Assembly: GCF_900115115.1 (NCBI RefSeq)
Contig: NZ_FOVI01000006.1
Span: 62,001 to 126,000 of the forward strand
Length of the DNA: 64,000 bases
Direction of reading: 5' to 3'
DNA from: Paenimyroides ummariense
Lineage (GTDB): Bacteria > Bacteroidota > Bacteroidia > Flavobacteriales > Flavobacteriaceae
Positions 45,194-52,599 of the stretch are shown one piece after another (positions within the stretch are counted from its first letter, which is position 1; the number at the start of each line of letters is the position of its first letter). Below the pieces are notes generated by a model, which was not told the DNA's origin, made no database searches, and saw only the letters and a list, made by a program, of their open reading frames with translations. The translations under genes were made by a program, and so were the position numbers.

Positions 45194-45224
45194 TTTGTAA
45201 GTTTCAAAAAAAAAATTATATTTG
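45194..45224 (+). promoter_or_regulatory. Complete Bacteroidota promoter for the first tandem lipoprotein
   Basis: A -33 element TTTG (45194-45197) and a -7 element TATATTTG (45217-45224) are separated by 19 bases, the best-formed promoter in the window. The ATG lies at 45249. Confidence 0.75.
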
Positions 45225-45248
45225 ATATAAATAATTAAAATATTGTAT

Positions 45249-45656
45249 ATGAAAAAATTAGTGTTATCAGCATTATTCGCATCAACTATGTTAGTAGTAT
45301 CTTGTGACAAAAAGAAAGGTGTTGAAGAAACAACAACTACAGAAACAGAAACAACTGTAGATCCTGCAACAGAAACGCAGACAACAACTACCACCACAGA
45401 AACTACTTTAGAAGTACCTAAATTTAGTTCTCCGGAAGCACAAAAAATGGCAGAAGAATATACTGCTTATGTAAAAGAATCAATGGAAGCAGCAAAATCT
45501 GGAGATGCTGCAAAAATTCAAGAATTACAAGCGAAAGCTGCTGAGTGGACTAAAAAACAAACAGAATTAGCTGCAAAATTAACACCGGAAGATGTTAAGT
45601 TATGGCAAGAATACGCTATGAAATTGGCTCAGCAACAACAAGCTCCAATTAAATAG
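45249..45656 (+). CDS. Small lipoprotein, tandem paralogue 1
   Basis: From the ATG at 45249 the protein is 135 residues with a lipobox ending in VVSC. A Thr/Glu-rich linker follows (residues about 25-55), then a helical domain starting VPKFSSPEAQKMAEEYTAYV and ending LAQQQQAPIK. It is similar along its helical part to the next gene. The codon usage and strong promoter suggest good expression. An earlier TTG at 45243 is not preferred. Function is unknown. Confidence 0.7.
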   Translation: MKKLVLSALFASTMLVVSCDKKKGVEETTTTETETTVDPATETQTTTTTTETTLEVPKFSSPEAQKMAEEYTAYVKESMEAAKSGDAAKIQELQAKAAEWTKKQTELAAKLTPEDVKLWQEYAMKLAQQQQAPIK

Positions 45657-45680
45657 TAAAACAAATTTTTCTAAATTTTA

Positions 45681-45710
45681 AGACACAGTGTTTGCTGTGT
45701 CTTTTTTTTT
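45681..45710 (+). terminator. Terminator between the tandem lipoprotein genes
   Basis: The stem AGACACAG and CTGTGTCT, with a 6-base loop, is followed by nine Ts. Confidence 0.85.
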
Positions 45711-45766
45711 GCAATTGTATTTTGTTTTTTACTACATTTATAAATCAAATAGTAAAATTAATTAAT

Positions 45767-46147
45767 ATGAAAAAGATAGTTTATCCCATGTTATTGTCGG
45801 CAGTATTGTTGACAGCATGTAAAAAAGAAGAAAACAAAATTCAGGAACCAATGACCGATCCGCCGGTTGAAAATTCTAACGAAGTACAACAGAATACGGT
45901 AGAAGATGTTGTTGCTGTTCCAAAGTTTCAGTACGCCGAAGCAGATCAGTTTGCGCAAGAATACAGCAAGTTTGTTAACGATTTTAAAACAGCTACAGCA
46001 AATAACGATTCTGAAGCTTTAAAAACGTTAGGTCCTAAATTAAACGAATACCAAAAAAGAGGTGTTGAATTGGCTAAACGCGTTCCGCAAGACGAAGCGG
46101 TTGCTTTTCAAGATTTCTTAAACAGATTAGAATCTTACATTAAATAA
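45767..46147 (+). CDS. Small lipoprotein, tandem paralogue 2
   Basis: From the ATG at 45767 the protein is 126 residues with a lipobox in LLTAC. Its helical domain begins VPKFQYAEADQFAQEYSKFV, matching VPKFSSPEAQKMAEEYTAYV of the preceding gene, and the rest aligns without large gaps. Its linker is proline/glutamate-rich instead of threonine-rich. The longer frame from 45692 starts within the terminator region and is rejected. Function is unknown. Confidence 0.7.
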   Translation: MKKIVYPMLLSAVLLTACKKEENKIQEPMTDPPVENSNEVQQNTVEDVVAVPKFQYAEADQFAQEYSKFVNDFKTATANNDSEALKTLGPKLNEYQKRGVELAKRVPQDEAVAFQDFLNRLESYIK

Positions 46148-46172
46148 AAATAGAGCCTTATGGCTCTATTTT
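46147..46172. terminator. Bidirectional terminator between convergent genes
   Basis: The palindrome AAAATAGAGCC-TTAT-GGCTCTATTTT sits at the end of the second lipoprotein gene. It includes the stop codon of the opposite gene. Confidence 0.8.
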
Positions 46173-47689
46173 AGTTTTCTCAATTTATACAAATCCAAGC
46201 GTCGGTCTTTTTTAATACGCACACTTCCCAATTCGTGCAATTCTTTTAAAGCATTTAATTCTACATCAACAATCAAGGTCATTTCGGTATTTGGTGTAGC
46301 TTCTGCCTTTACGCCATTGTTAGGAAAAGCAAAATCAGACGGCGTAAAAACCGCCGCCTGTCCGTACTGAATATCCATGTTGTTTACTTTTGGTAAATTT
46401 CCTACGCAACCGGTAATTGCCACATAACATTCGTTTTCAATAGCGCGCGCCTGTGCACAACTACGTACACGGGTGTATCCGTTTTGGGTATCGGTTAAAT
46501 AAGGTACAAACAAAATTTCCATTCCGTCTTCGCTCATAATACGCGATAATTCGGGAAACTCCACATCATAACAAATAATAATTCCGATTTTTCCACAATC
46601 GGTATCAAACGTCTGTATCACATCGCCGCCCTGCATTCCCCAATACAAACGTTCGTTAGGTGTAATATGTATTTTTCGATACATTTCAGACGATCCATCT
46701 CGTTTGCATAAAAAACCAACGTTATATAGCACATTATCTTCTAAATAGGGCATGCTGCCGGTAATGATATTGATGTTGTACTGAATAGCTAATTCCTGAA
46801 AACGCTTGTGAATGGTATCGGTATATTTTGATAATTCACGAATTGCTTCAGATTCTGACAAATGATTGTAATCTGCCATTAACGGAGCAACAAACAATTC
46901 GGGAAAGGTTGCAAAATCGCTTTCGTAGCCTGAAACGGCATCGATAAAAAATTCTGCCTGATCAAAAAATTCCTCTAAATTATTCAGTGGACGCATTTGC
47001 CATTGGATCAAACCTAAACGAACCACACTTTTCTTGGCGTTGATTAAAACAGGCGATTTATCGTACGAAATATTGTTCCATTCCAATAAAACGGCGTAGT
47101 CACGAGAATCGCGATCGCCTTCTAAATAATTGCGCAGTAATCTTTTTATATGAAAATCGTTGTTAACCTGAAATGAAATGACCGGATCATGGATTTCTTT
47201 GGTTTTAACCCGATCTAAATATTGTTTGGGCGTGAGTTCTTTGGAGTAATTGTGATAATTTGGAATTCGGCCGGCAAAAATTATCGACTTTAAATTCAGT
47301 TGTTCACACAATTCTTTTCGTACATCATACAAACGGCGACCTAAGCGCAAACCACGGTAATTCGGGTGGATGAATATATCGATCCCATACAACACATCGC
47401 CATCGGGGTTATGCGCGTTGAATTTACTGTCGGTAACAATATCGTTGTATTTGTGGTTTGATAGTGCCAAACTTTCATCTACAATCAACGACAAAGCTGC
47501 GCCAACAACCACATCGTCAACCACAATAACAATTTGTCCTTCGGGAAAAACTTTCAATAATCGACGGATTTCTTCTTTTTTCCAATACGGATCTTCCACA
47601 CCTTCTTCGTACGCTTGAAGCATGGAATTTTTTAATTCTATATAATCTTCAATTTCTAAATTGCGGAGTTCTACTTTATTAATCTGCAT
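46166..47689 (-). CDS. GNAT acetyltransferase fused to a carbon-nitrogen hydrolase
   Basis: The 507-residue protein has an N-terminal GNAT domain with the acetyl-CoA loop RGLRLGRRLY near residues 112-121. A nitrilase-superfamily domain follows from about 223. The hydrolase triad is visible as E264 (FPELF), K339 (YRKIHI) and C373 (IICYDVEFPE). Such fusions are annotated as bifunctional GNAT/CN-hydrolase in Bacteroidota. The substrate, probably an amide or N-acylated compound, is unknown. It is a single gene on the minus strand ending in the shared terminator. Confidence 0.9.
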   Translation of the reverse strand: MQINKVELRNLEIEDYIELKNSMLQAYEEGVEDPYWKKEEIRRLLKVFPEGQIVIVVDDVVVGAALSLIVDESLALSNHKYNDIVTDSKFNAHNPDGDVLYGIDIFIHPNYRGLRLGRRLYDVRKELCEQLNLKSIIFAGRIPNYHNYSKELTPKQYLDRVKTKEIHDPVISFQVNNDFHIKRLLRNYLEGDRDSRDYAVLLEWNNISYDKSPVLINAKKSVVRLGLIQWQMRPLNNLEEFFDQAEFFIDAVSGYESDFATFPELFVAPLMADYNHLSESEAIRELSKYTDTIHKRFQELAIQYNINIITGSMPYLEDNVLYNVGFLCKRDGSSEMYRKIHITPNERLYWGMQGGDVIQTFDTDCGKIGIIICYDVEFPELSRIMSEDGMEILFVPYLTDTQNGYTRVRSCAQARAIENECYVAITGCVGNLPKVNNMDIQYGQAAVFTPSDFAFPNNGVKAEATPNTEMTLIVDVELNALKELHELGSVRIKKDRRLDLYKLRKLK

Positions 47690-47746
47690 TCTTTCTCGTG
47701 AATTTTTCCCTTAAATTATGAAAAAAGTATGAGTAAGTTCTTAAAA

Positions 47747-48205
47747 TTATCGAAAATTTGGTCGGGCGGTAAAGGGAGAAAAGGACCATGGAACCGAAAC
47801 AAAAAGAATAAAAAGTATGATTAGATATCTAACAAACAGATAATTAAAAGCGGTATCTGTGCCGATTTTGTCTTTGGTTTTATCAGTAAAAACATTTAAA
47901 GGCAATACGCCCAAAATCATCATAAATGGGTGTTCTAATCCAAAAAAGCGTATTTCTCGCCATTTTACTGCTTGGCTAACTTGCGACCAAAAAGCTTTAA
48001 CCATTGGGCTTTGTGTAAGTAGTAAAATTCCGACTAAAAACTGTAGGTTGAAAACGTTTTTTATCACTTTAAAAAGTTGATAATCTTTGATCGTGTAAAT
48101 AGCTTTTTTCGATTTTTTCAGGAAGATGAAAATCAAACCGAATAATAGAAATACTAAGGCAATCCAGCGCAGATAAGAATGAATTTTTAACAGATATCCG
48201 TACAT
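47747..48205 (-). CDS. Conserved four-helix membrane protein
   Basis: The 152-residue protein has four hydrophobic segments: WIALVFLLFGLIFIFL, NLQFLVGILLL, PFMMILGVLPLN and FVRYLIILFILFVSVPW. It begins with the histidine-containing HSYLRW motif and has a second His in GLEHPFMM. Similar proteins are often annotated as cytochrome b-like or hypothetical in Flavobacteria. Heme binding is not demonstrated by sequence. It lies one base downstream of the zinc-ribbon gene, indicating co-transcription. Confidence 0.6.
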   Translation of the reverse strand: MYGYLLKIHSYLRWIALVFLLFGLIFIFLKKSKKAIYTIKDYQLFKVIKNVFNLQFLVGILLLTQSPMVKAFWSQVSQAVKWREIRFFGLEHPFMMILGVLPLNVFTDKTKDKIGTDTAFNYLFVRYLIILFILFVSVPWSFSPFTARPNFR

Positions 48206-48206
48206 T

Positions 48207-48554
48207 TTAATTCTTTTTTACTAAAACAAACCAGTCGTTTTCTATAGGCATGTAACCTTGATCGTACACAAAATAATAAGTTGCGTTAGACTTTGTGACA
48301 TATATGGAAGTGAATAGTGAAAAATCGAAACCTAAATCGAGCAGTCTTTTACGATTGATTTTTGCTTTACCTTCAGGATTGTTTTCTGATAAAATACGGT
48401 AATTTTTACGCAACGCGTAATTAACCGTTCGCATTAAATTGGTGGTGTCTTTGTTTAATTTGTTGTTGTAGGTATTGCGACAGGCATCGTTACAGAATTT
48501 TTTATCTTCACGACCAATGATTTTTTCGCCACATTCTAAACAATTTTTGCCCAT
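48207..48554 (-). CDS. Zinc-ribbon protein (115 aa)
   Basis: The 115-residue protein starts with CLECGEKIIG and CNDAC, a four-cysteine CxxC...CxxxC zinc ribbon in the first 30 residues. A helical linker (residues 30-70) and a small beta domain (TSIYVTKSNATYYFVYDQGY) follow. It resembles zinc-ribbon proteins found in Flavobacteria but its function is unknown. It lies within a run of closely spaced minus-strand genes. Confidence 0.65.
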   Translation of the reverse strand: MGKNCLECGEKIIGREDKKFCNDACRNTYNNKLNKDTTNLMRTVNYALRKNYRILSENNPEGKAKINRKRLLDLGFDFSLFTSIYVTKSNATYYFVYDQGYMPIENDWFVLVKKN

Positions 48555-48576
48555 ATTTTCTTTTAAAGATACAAAA

Positions 48577-49056
48577 TTACTGTTTAATATTTTGTGTTTT
48601 AATGAAGTAAAAAATAACTGGAACTTTAATACAAAAAAGTATCAAAATAAATAAGTAGGGTGTTTGCGAAGATTTATATGTAATGGTTTCGTACAAAATG
48701 ATACCGAAAATTATCAAAATACTCAATGCGAAAATGGAAACGGTTTTACGCATCACATGCATAATTGCTTCTTTATTATTTTTTGTAATTTCTTGTCCAA
48801 AATTTAAAGGGATATTTCTCCATTTCAAAAAATACAGTCCAAGTATAAGAAAAGTATTAATAAATCCTAGGATATATAAATGAGAAGTGTTGCCAAAACT
48901 ATCGGCTGTACCTTGAATATTAAAATGTGTTGGAAGATTTTGATCCGGATTTTGATTTACTCTCCAAATAATACACCAAAATGTAATCAATCCAAGTAAA
49001 ACAATACTGTCGATTATTTTTTCAAAAAGGCTATATTTTCTTCGGTGCTTTTGCAT
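48577..49056 (-). CDS. DUF1648 / SdpI-like membrane protein
   Basis: The 159-residue protein has four hydrophobic segments and the LPTHFNIQGTADSFGN motif characteristic of the DUF1648 domain found in SdpI-like immunity proteins. SdpI in Bacillus protects against the SdpC toxin. Here only the domain is established; immunity is inference. It precedes the PH-like membrane gene by one base, so they are likely co-transcribed with the XRE regulator. Confidence 0.75.
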   Translation of the reverse strand: MQKHRRKYSLFEKIIDSIVLLGLITFWCIIWRVNQNPDQNLPTHFNIQGTADSFGNTSHLYILGFINTFLILGLYFLKWRNIPLNFGQEITKNNKEAIMHVMRKTVSIFALSILIIFGIILYETITYKSSQTPYLFILILFCIKVPVIFYFIKTQNIKQ

Positions 49057-49057
49057 T

Positions 49058-49516
49058 CTACTTCAAAAGCTTTAAGCGTTGTTGCAATTCATCTCGAACT
49101 TCCATATAATTTTTGTAATACAAGCTAGAAAAAACGGCAATTGCTTTTTTGTCTTGAATCAAATAACAATATTCGTGGTATTGCGCTCGCTGTCTAAATT
49201 CACGAATGGCAAAACCATCAATATCAGTGTTTTTAAAAGTTTTTTTAGTGCCAAAGCCCAACAGTTGTTTTATTTCAATGGTGTCGTTAGTTATTTTTAT
49301 TGTTGCCATGCGCAGGTTCATTTCAATAAAAAAGCCCCAAATAATTACAAACAAACTTACCAAACCGCACACAACCAAAAATACTGTTAAGCCCCAATGC
49401 CAGTTATCTTGAAACATGCGTAAAAACTTGTTGACAATAAAGGCAGTTAAAACCGGAAAACTTAAAATTAGTAAGCTGTAAAAGTAGGCGGTGTTACTTA
49501 ATTTTGACTGAACCAT
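49058..49516 (-). CDS. Membrane protein with bacterial-PH-like domain
   Basis: From the ATG at 49516 the protein is 152 residues with two N-terminal membrane helices (YSLLILSFPVLTAFIV and LTVFLVVCGLVSLFVIIWGF). A beta-rich C-terminal part, IKITNDTIEIKQLLGFGTKKTF, follows and resembles a bacterial PH-like fold. A longer TTG start at 49534 would overlap the upstream gene and is rejected. It begins one base after the XRE regulator's stop. Function is unknown. Confidence 0.65.
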   Translation of the reverse strand: MVQSKLSNTAYFYSLLILSFPVLTAFIVNKFLRMFQDNWHWGLTVFLVVCGLVSLFVIIWGFFIEMNLRMATIKITNDTIEIKQLLGFGTKKTFKNTDIDGFAIREFRQRAQYHEYCYLIQDKKAIAVFSSLYYKNYMEVRDELQQRLKLLK

Positions 49517-49517
49517 T

Positions 49518-50180
49518 TTATAATTTTTTTTCAAATTTAGCGTATAATTTCCAAAAGCTTTGCAGGTTTTCGGTATTAAAATCTTCCGATTTCCATTCGT
49601 TCAGCTTCAAATTTATCGTTGTTTTGTTTTGATTATACGTTCCAATAAAAATTTCGGTATTCGTTAAAAACATTCCGAAATGATTATCTAACATGTGTAA
49701 GGTATCAATTTGAACTTGTTCAAAAAACAGAATGGTGTATTCGGGAATATCCACATTTGCCGGTGCGGCAATTTCGTGTGTAAGCTCCAAAGCAATAAAC
49801 TTGTGCGAGCTGTACATTGGAAAAGCAATAAGATCTAATTTCTGAACATCAAAAGTTCCTTCTTTAATATGATGAATAGCTTCGCGTGAAATAAACGGAA
49901 TGTTTGCAAAGTTTTTTTGTAATTTTTTCTGACCTTCCTCGTTAAAATAGTCGTTAAAGTTTAAAATCTCGTTAACCGACAGTTGTTTTGTCAAAAGATG
50001 TTCTAATGGTATGCTAAAATAATTAGCAATTTTTATAATGCTTTCTAATTTGGGTTCCGCACGTAGTTCTTCGTACGACGAAATATTACCTCTCGTAAGG
50101 TTGAATATATCGGCAAAAGCCTGTTGGCTTAAGTTTTTTACATTTCGAAGCTTCTTTATATTGTAACCAATTTTACTCAT
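49518..50180 (-). CDS. XRE-family transcriptional regulator
   Basis: From the ATG at 50180 the protein is 220 residues. The N-terminal helix-turn-helix domain of about 55 residues includes NIKKLRNVKNLSQQAFADIF. The C-terminal half (residues 80-220) is a sensor or effector domain of unknown type, rich in beta-strand and aromatic residues (YTILFFEQVQIDTLHML). It may regulate the divergent 50.3-59.9 kb cluster, which starts 91 bases away, and its own co-transcribed membrane genes. The upstream start codons would extend into the shared region and are rejected. Confidence 0.85.
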   Translation of the reverse strand: MSKIGYNIKKLRNVKNLSQQAFADIFNLTRGNISSYEELRAEPKLESIIKIANYFSIPLEHLLTKQLSVNEILNFNDYFNEEGQKKLQKNFANIPFISREAIHHIKEGTFDVQKLDLIAFPMYSSHKFIALELTHEIAAPANVDIPEYTILFFEQVQIDTLHMLDNHFGMFLTNTEIFIGTYNQNKTTINLKLNEWKSEDFNTENLQSFWKLYAKFEKKL

Positions 50181-50198
50181 TTTGAAAAAAAATAAAAA

Positions 50199-50253
50199 TT
50201 TTGCTAAATTTATTTGCAAAAAGTATTATCTTTATGCAAAAGATATGTGCAAG
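50199..50253. promoter_or_regulatory. Candidate operator in the divergent regulator/psp region
   Basis: The 91-base gap between the XRE gene and the YbjN-like gene holds an inverted repeat TTTTGC (50199-50204) and GCAAAA (50216-50221). Two more TGCAA-type direct repeats lie at 50235 and 50248. This pattern suits an XRE dimer operator. No binding data support it. Confidence 0.45.
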
Positions 50254-50271
50254 ATACAAAATTAATTTACA

Positions 50272-50661
50272 ATGCATTTTTTAAACGTCGAAAAATATAT
50301 TTTGGATACAGGATACAGTATCAAATATAAAAGCAAAGAAGAAGGGATTTTTTTGATAGAAAATCTGGCAGACGGAGTTCAGAATTTAATCGTTGGTGTT
50401 GCCGCGCCCGTTTTAATATTTGAACAATACCTGTTTACGTTACAAGCCGATAATATGCAGGTGTTCAAGGCTTTGTTAATGAAAAACAGAGATATAATTC
50501 ACGGTGCTTTTGCACTTACCGAAGATGGTTCGAAAGTTATTTTTAGATATACGCTGCAAATTCACAATTTAGATTTTAACGAATTTGATGCCGCATTAAA
50601 CTCGCTGAGTTTGTTGTTAAGCGAATATTCCGAACAGTTAATACAGTTTTCAAAGAATTAA
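50272..50661 (+). CDS. YbjN-domain protein
   Basis: The 129-residue protein lacks a signal peptide. It has the YbjN or type III chaperone-like layout: a short N-terminal helix (HFLNVEKYILDTGY), a central beta sheet and a C-terminal helix pair (FNEFDAALNSLSLLLSEYSEQLI). Related proteins are found next to pspA genes, and are small helper or chaperone proteins. Here it precedes pspA by 12 bases. The specific partner is not shown by the sequence. Confidence 0.72.
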   Translation: MHFLNVEKYILDTGYSIKYKSKEEGIFLIENLADGVQNLIVGVAAPVLIFEQYLFTLQADNMQVFKALLMKNRDIIHGAFALTEDGSKVIFRYTLQIHNLDFNEFDAALNSLSLLLSEYSEQLIQFSKN

Positions 50662-50673
50662 AAAATAAAAGAT

Positions 50674-51366
50674 ATGAATATTTTTAAAAGAATTTTTAGA
50701 ATTGGTCAGGCAGAAATTCATGCCGTAGTCGATAAAATGGAAGATCCCATTAAAATGACGGAACAAGGAATCCGTGAAATGAAAGAAGATTTAGATCAGG
50801 CAATGGAAGCGTACGCCAAAGTAAAAGCATTGGCAATTCGCACCCATAACGCTGCCGATAAAAAACGCGAAGATGCTGCCGATTTTGAAAACAAAGCGGT
50901 GTTGTTGCTTCAAAAACTTCAAAAACAGGAGTTGGAAGTTGATCAGGCTGAACGTTTGGCAAAAGAAGCATTGCATTTAAAGAAGCAGAATTTGTTGGAA
51001 GCCGAAGAATTAAGCTCGCAAGCAAATATTCACGACGAATCTTCGAACGAAGTTCATAAGAATATCGAGGTGTTAAAGTACAACATCAACAAATGGGAAA
51101 CCGAATTAGCAACCATTAAAGCTCGGGTTCGTGTGGCAAACGCAACTAAAGTGGTGAATAAACAACTGGCAAAAATGGATTCAAACAGCACCATAAGTAT
51201 GTTGGAACGCATGAAAGAAAAGGTGGAAGAAGATGAAGCGCTGGCTAAAGCTTATGGCGAAATGGCAAAACAAACACCAAATGTTTCAGATGAAATAGAT
51301 CAGGCGTTGAACGAAAATTCATCAGATGCCGATTTAGATGCATTGAAGAAACAATTAGGAATGTAA
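50674..51366 (+). CDS. pspA: PspA/IM30 family membrane-stress protein
   Basis: The 230-residue protein is nearly all coiled coil after an amphipathic N-terminal helix (MNIFKRIFRIGQAEIH), which in PspA contacts membrane. The family pattern DKMEDPIKMTEQGIREMKEDL is present. PspA/IM30/Vipp1 proteins are the bacterial members of the ESCRT-III superfamily; they form rods and rings that bind and remodel membranes. The length is normal. It follows the YbjN-like gene, and leads into a DUF4177 gene and the NfeD/flotillin pair after repeat elements. Confidence 0.93.
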   Translation: MNIFKRIFRIGQAEIHAVVDKMEDPIKMTEQGIREMKEDLDQAMEAYAKVKALAIRTHNAADKKREDAADFENKAVLLLQKLQKQELEVDQAERLAKEALHLKKQNLLEAEELSSQANIHDESSNEVHKNIEVLKYNINKWETELATIKARVRVANATKVVNKQLAKMDSNSTISMLERMKEKVEEDEALAKAYGEMAKQTPNVSDEIDQALNENSSDADLDALKKQLGM

Positions 51367-51404
51367 TAAAGTCTTAAAGTCAAAGGTTGAAAAGTCGAAA
51401 GAAC

Positions 51405-51517
51405 CGTCAGTTCGAGCGGAGTTGAGAACCAAAAGTTTGTCATTCCGACGCAGGAGGAATCTCTAATTTTTCTTAGTTCAATCGATAGCTGTCATTTCGA
51501 GCGGAGTCGAGAAATCT
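51405..51517. repeat. REP-like intergenic repeats downstream of pspA
   Basis: The gap after pspA contains three related units: CGTCAGTTCGAGCGGAGT at 51405, TTGTCATTCCGACGCAGG near 51438, and TGTCATTTCGAGCGGAGTCG near 51490. They match the dispersed flavobacterial TTCGAG/GTCATTCCG type also seen at 5.1 and 54.8-55.0 kb. There is no coding potential in these 113 bases. Confidence 0.65.
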
Positions 51518-51557
51518 AAAACAATATTAATTCAAGAAATAATTAAAACACCATTAT

Positions 51558-51749
51558 ATGAAACGATTTGAATATAAAACAATAGAAATTAAACCAAAAG
51601 GTACCTGGACCTGGAAATTCGATATTGTTGAAATTGATAAAATTTTAAACGATATGGGCAGTCAAGGCTGGGAATTAGTAACAACCGAAAGTCGTGATAT
51701 GAGCGGAACAGCTTATGGTTTTCACTACACTTTTAAACGCGAAATATAA
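51558..51749 (+). CDS. DUF4177 protein (63 aa)
   Basis: The 63-residue protein begins FEYKTIEIKPKG and contains the DUF4177 signature: the LNDMGSQGWELVTTES segment followed by a final strand pair, YGFHYTFKREI. It has no signal or membrane segment. DUF4177 proteins are small single-domain proteins of unknown function. It stands between two repeat-rich gaps in the psp/flotillin cluster, so its link to the cluster is by position only. Confidence 0.8.
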   Translation: MKRFEYKTIEIKPKGTWTWKFDIVEIDKILNDMGSQGWELVTTESRDMSGTAYGFHYTFKREI

Positions 51750-51791
51750 AAGTAATGACTGTTACTAACTTTATAACATGATATTTAGATC

Positions 51792-51871
51792 CGTCACTTC
51801 GAGTAGCGTAACGAAATGAAGCGTATCGAGAAGTCTTTGAATGATAGGTTCTCGACAGGCTCGAACTGACG
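51792..51871. repeat. 80-bp repeat, left copy (inverted relative to 54771-54850)
   Basis: The block begins CGTCACTTCGAGTAGCG and ends GCTCGAACTGACG. Its reverse complement matches 54771-54850 over the same 80 bases at both ends, with a more diverged 20-25 base centre. The two copies flank the NfeD and flotillin genes. Confidence 0.8.
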
Positions 51872-51929
51872 AAAATTTAATTATATTACTGTTTGCAAGA
51901 ACTAATAACTAAAAACAAATAACTATACT

Positions 51930-52586
51930 ATGGCAGAACTTTTAAACCTATTATTCTATCCGCTTTCAAACGGAATTATGACGGTTCTTACCGGAATGTC
52001 TTTGCTGTATTGGGTTTTTATGTTTTTTTCGGGCGATGGAATAGATACCGATGCCGAATTTCACATGGGCGATGTTTCCGATGGCGATGTAAATACCGAT
52101 GCTGACGGCGAGGTTTCCTTCGGATCAAAAGTGTTAGAATTTATCAACATAGGCAAAATGCCGTTAATGGTCATTGTAACCTTGTTTAAGTTCATCGGCT
52201 GGATTCTTACCTTATTGTCATCCATCTTTTTAGGTTTGGCGAATTGGGGCATCAAATCAGTGTTAATACTGCTTCCGGTGTTTGTAATCACCTTCGTAAT
52301 CATGCATTATGTAACAAAACCATTAGTAAAAATGTACAAAAATTTAGGCTATAACGGCGAAGAATCAATCGATTTTTTAGGCAGAACCGGTACGTTGAAA
52401 TCAACCATAGAAAACAACAAAATAGGCATTTTAGAAGTAACCATTCAAAAAGATGTATTTCGGTTAAATGTAAAAAGTCAAACAGGAAACCGCATAGAAT
52501 ACGGCGCAGAAGTAATGATTATTAAAGCCGTAGAAAACAATATTTACGAAGTACAACCAAACATAACCTTACATAATATAAACTAA
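51930..52586 (+). CDS. YqiJ/NfeD-like membrane protein with OB-fold domain
   Basis: The 218-residue protein has three membrane segments (MTVLTGMSLLYWVFMFF, MVIVTLFKFIGWILTLLSS and VLILLPVFVITFVIMHYV). A C-terminal cytoplasmic OB-fold-like domain follows, with FLGRTGTLKSTIENN and VYEVQPN-type ends. This matches YqiJ/NfeD-type partners of flotillins, which help position flotillin in the membrane. It is 13 bases before the flotillin gene. An acidic loop (DGIDTDAEFHMGDVSDGD) lies near residue 35-50. Confidence 0.85.
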   Translation: MAELLNLLFYPLSNGIMTVLTGMSLLYWVFMFFSGDGIDTDAEFHMGDVSDGDVNTDADGEVSFGSKVLEFINIGKMPLMVIVTLFKFIGWILTLLSSIFLGLANWGIKSVLILLPVFVITFVIMHYVTKPLVKMYKNLGYNGEESIDFLGRTGTLKSTIENNKIGILEVTIQKDVFRLNVKSQTGNRIEYGAEVMIIKAVENNIYEVQPNITLHNIN

Positions 52587-52599
52587 CTAAATTAAATCA

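Noticed and set aside
45164..45397. Val/Ser-rich minus-strand frame at the first tandem lipoprotein
   Set aside because: Antisense of the Thr/Glu-rich linker (ACA/GAA repeats).
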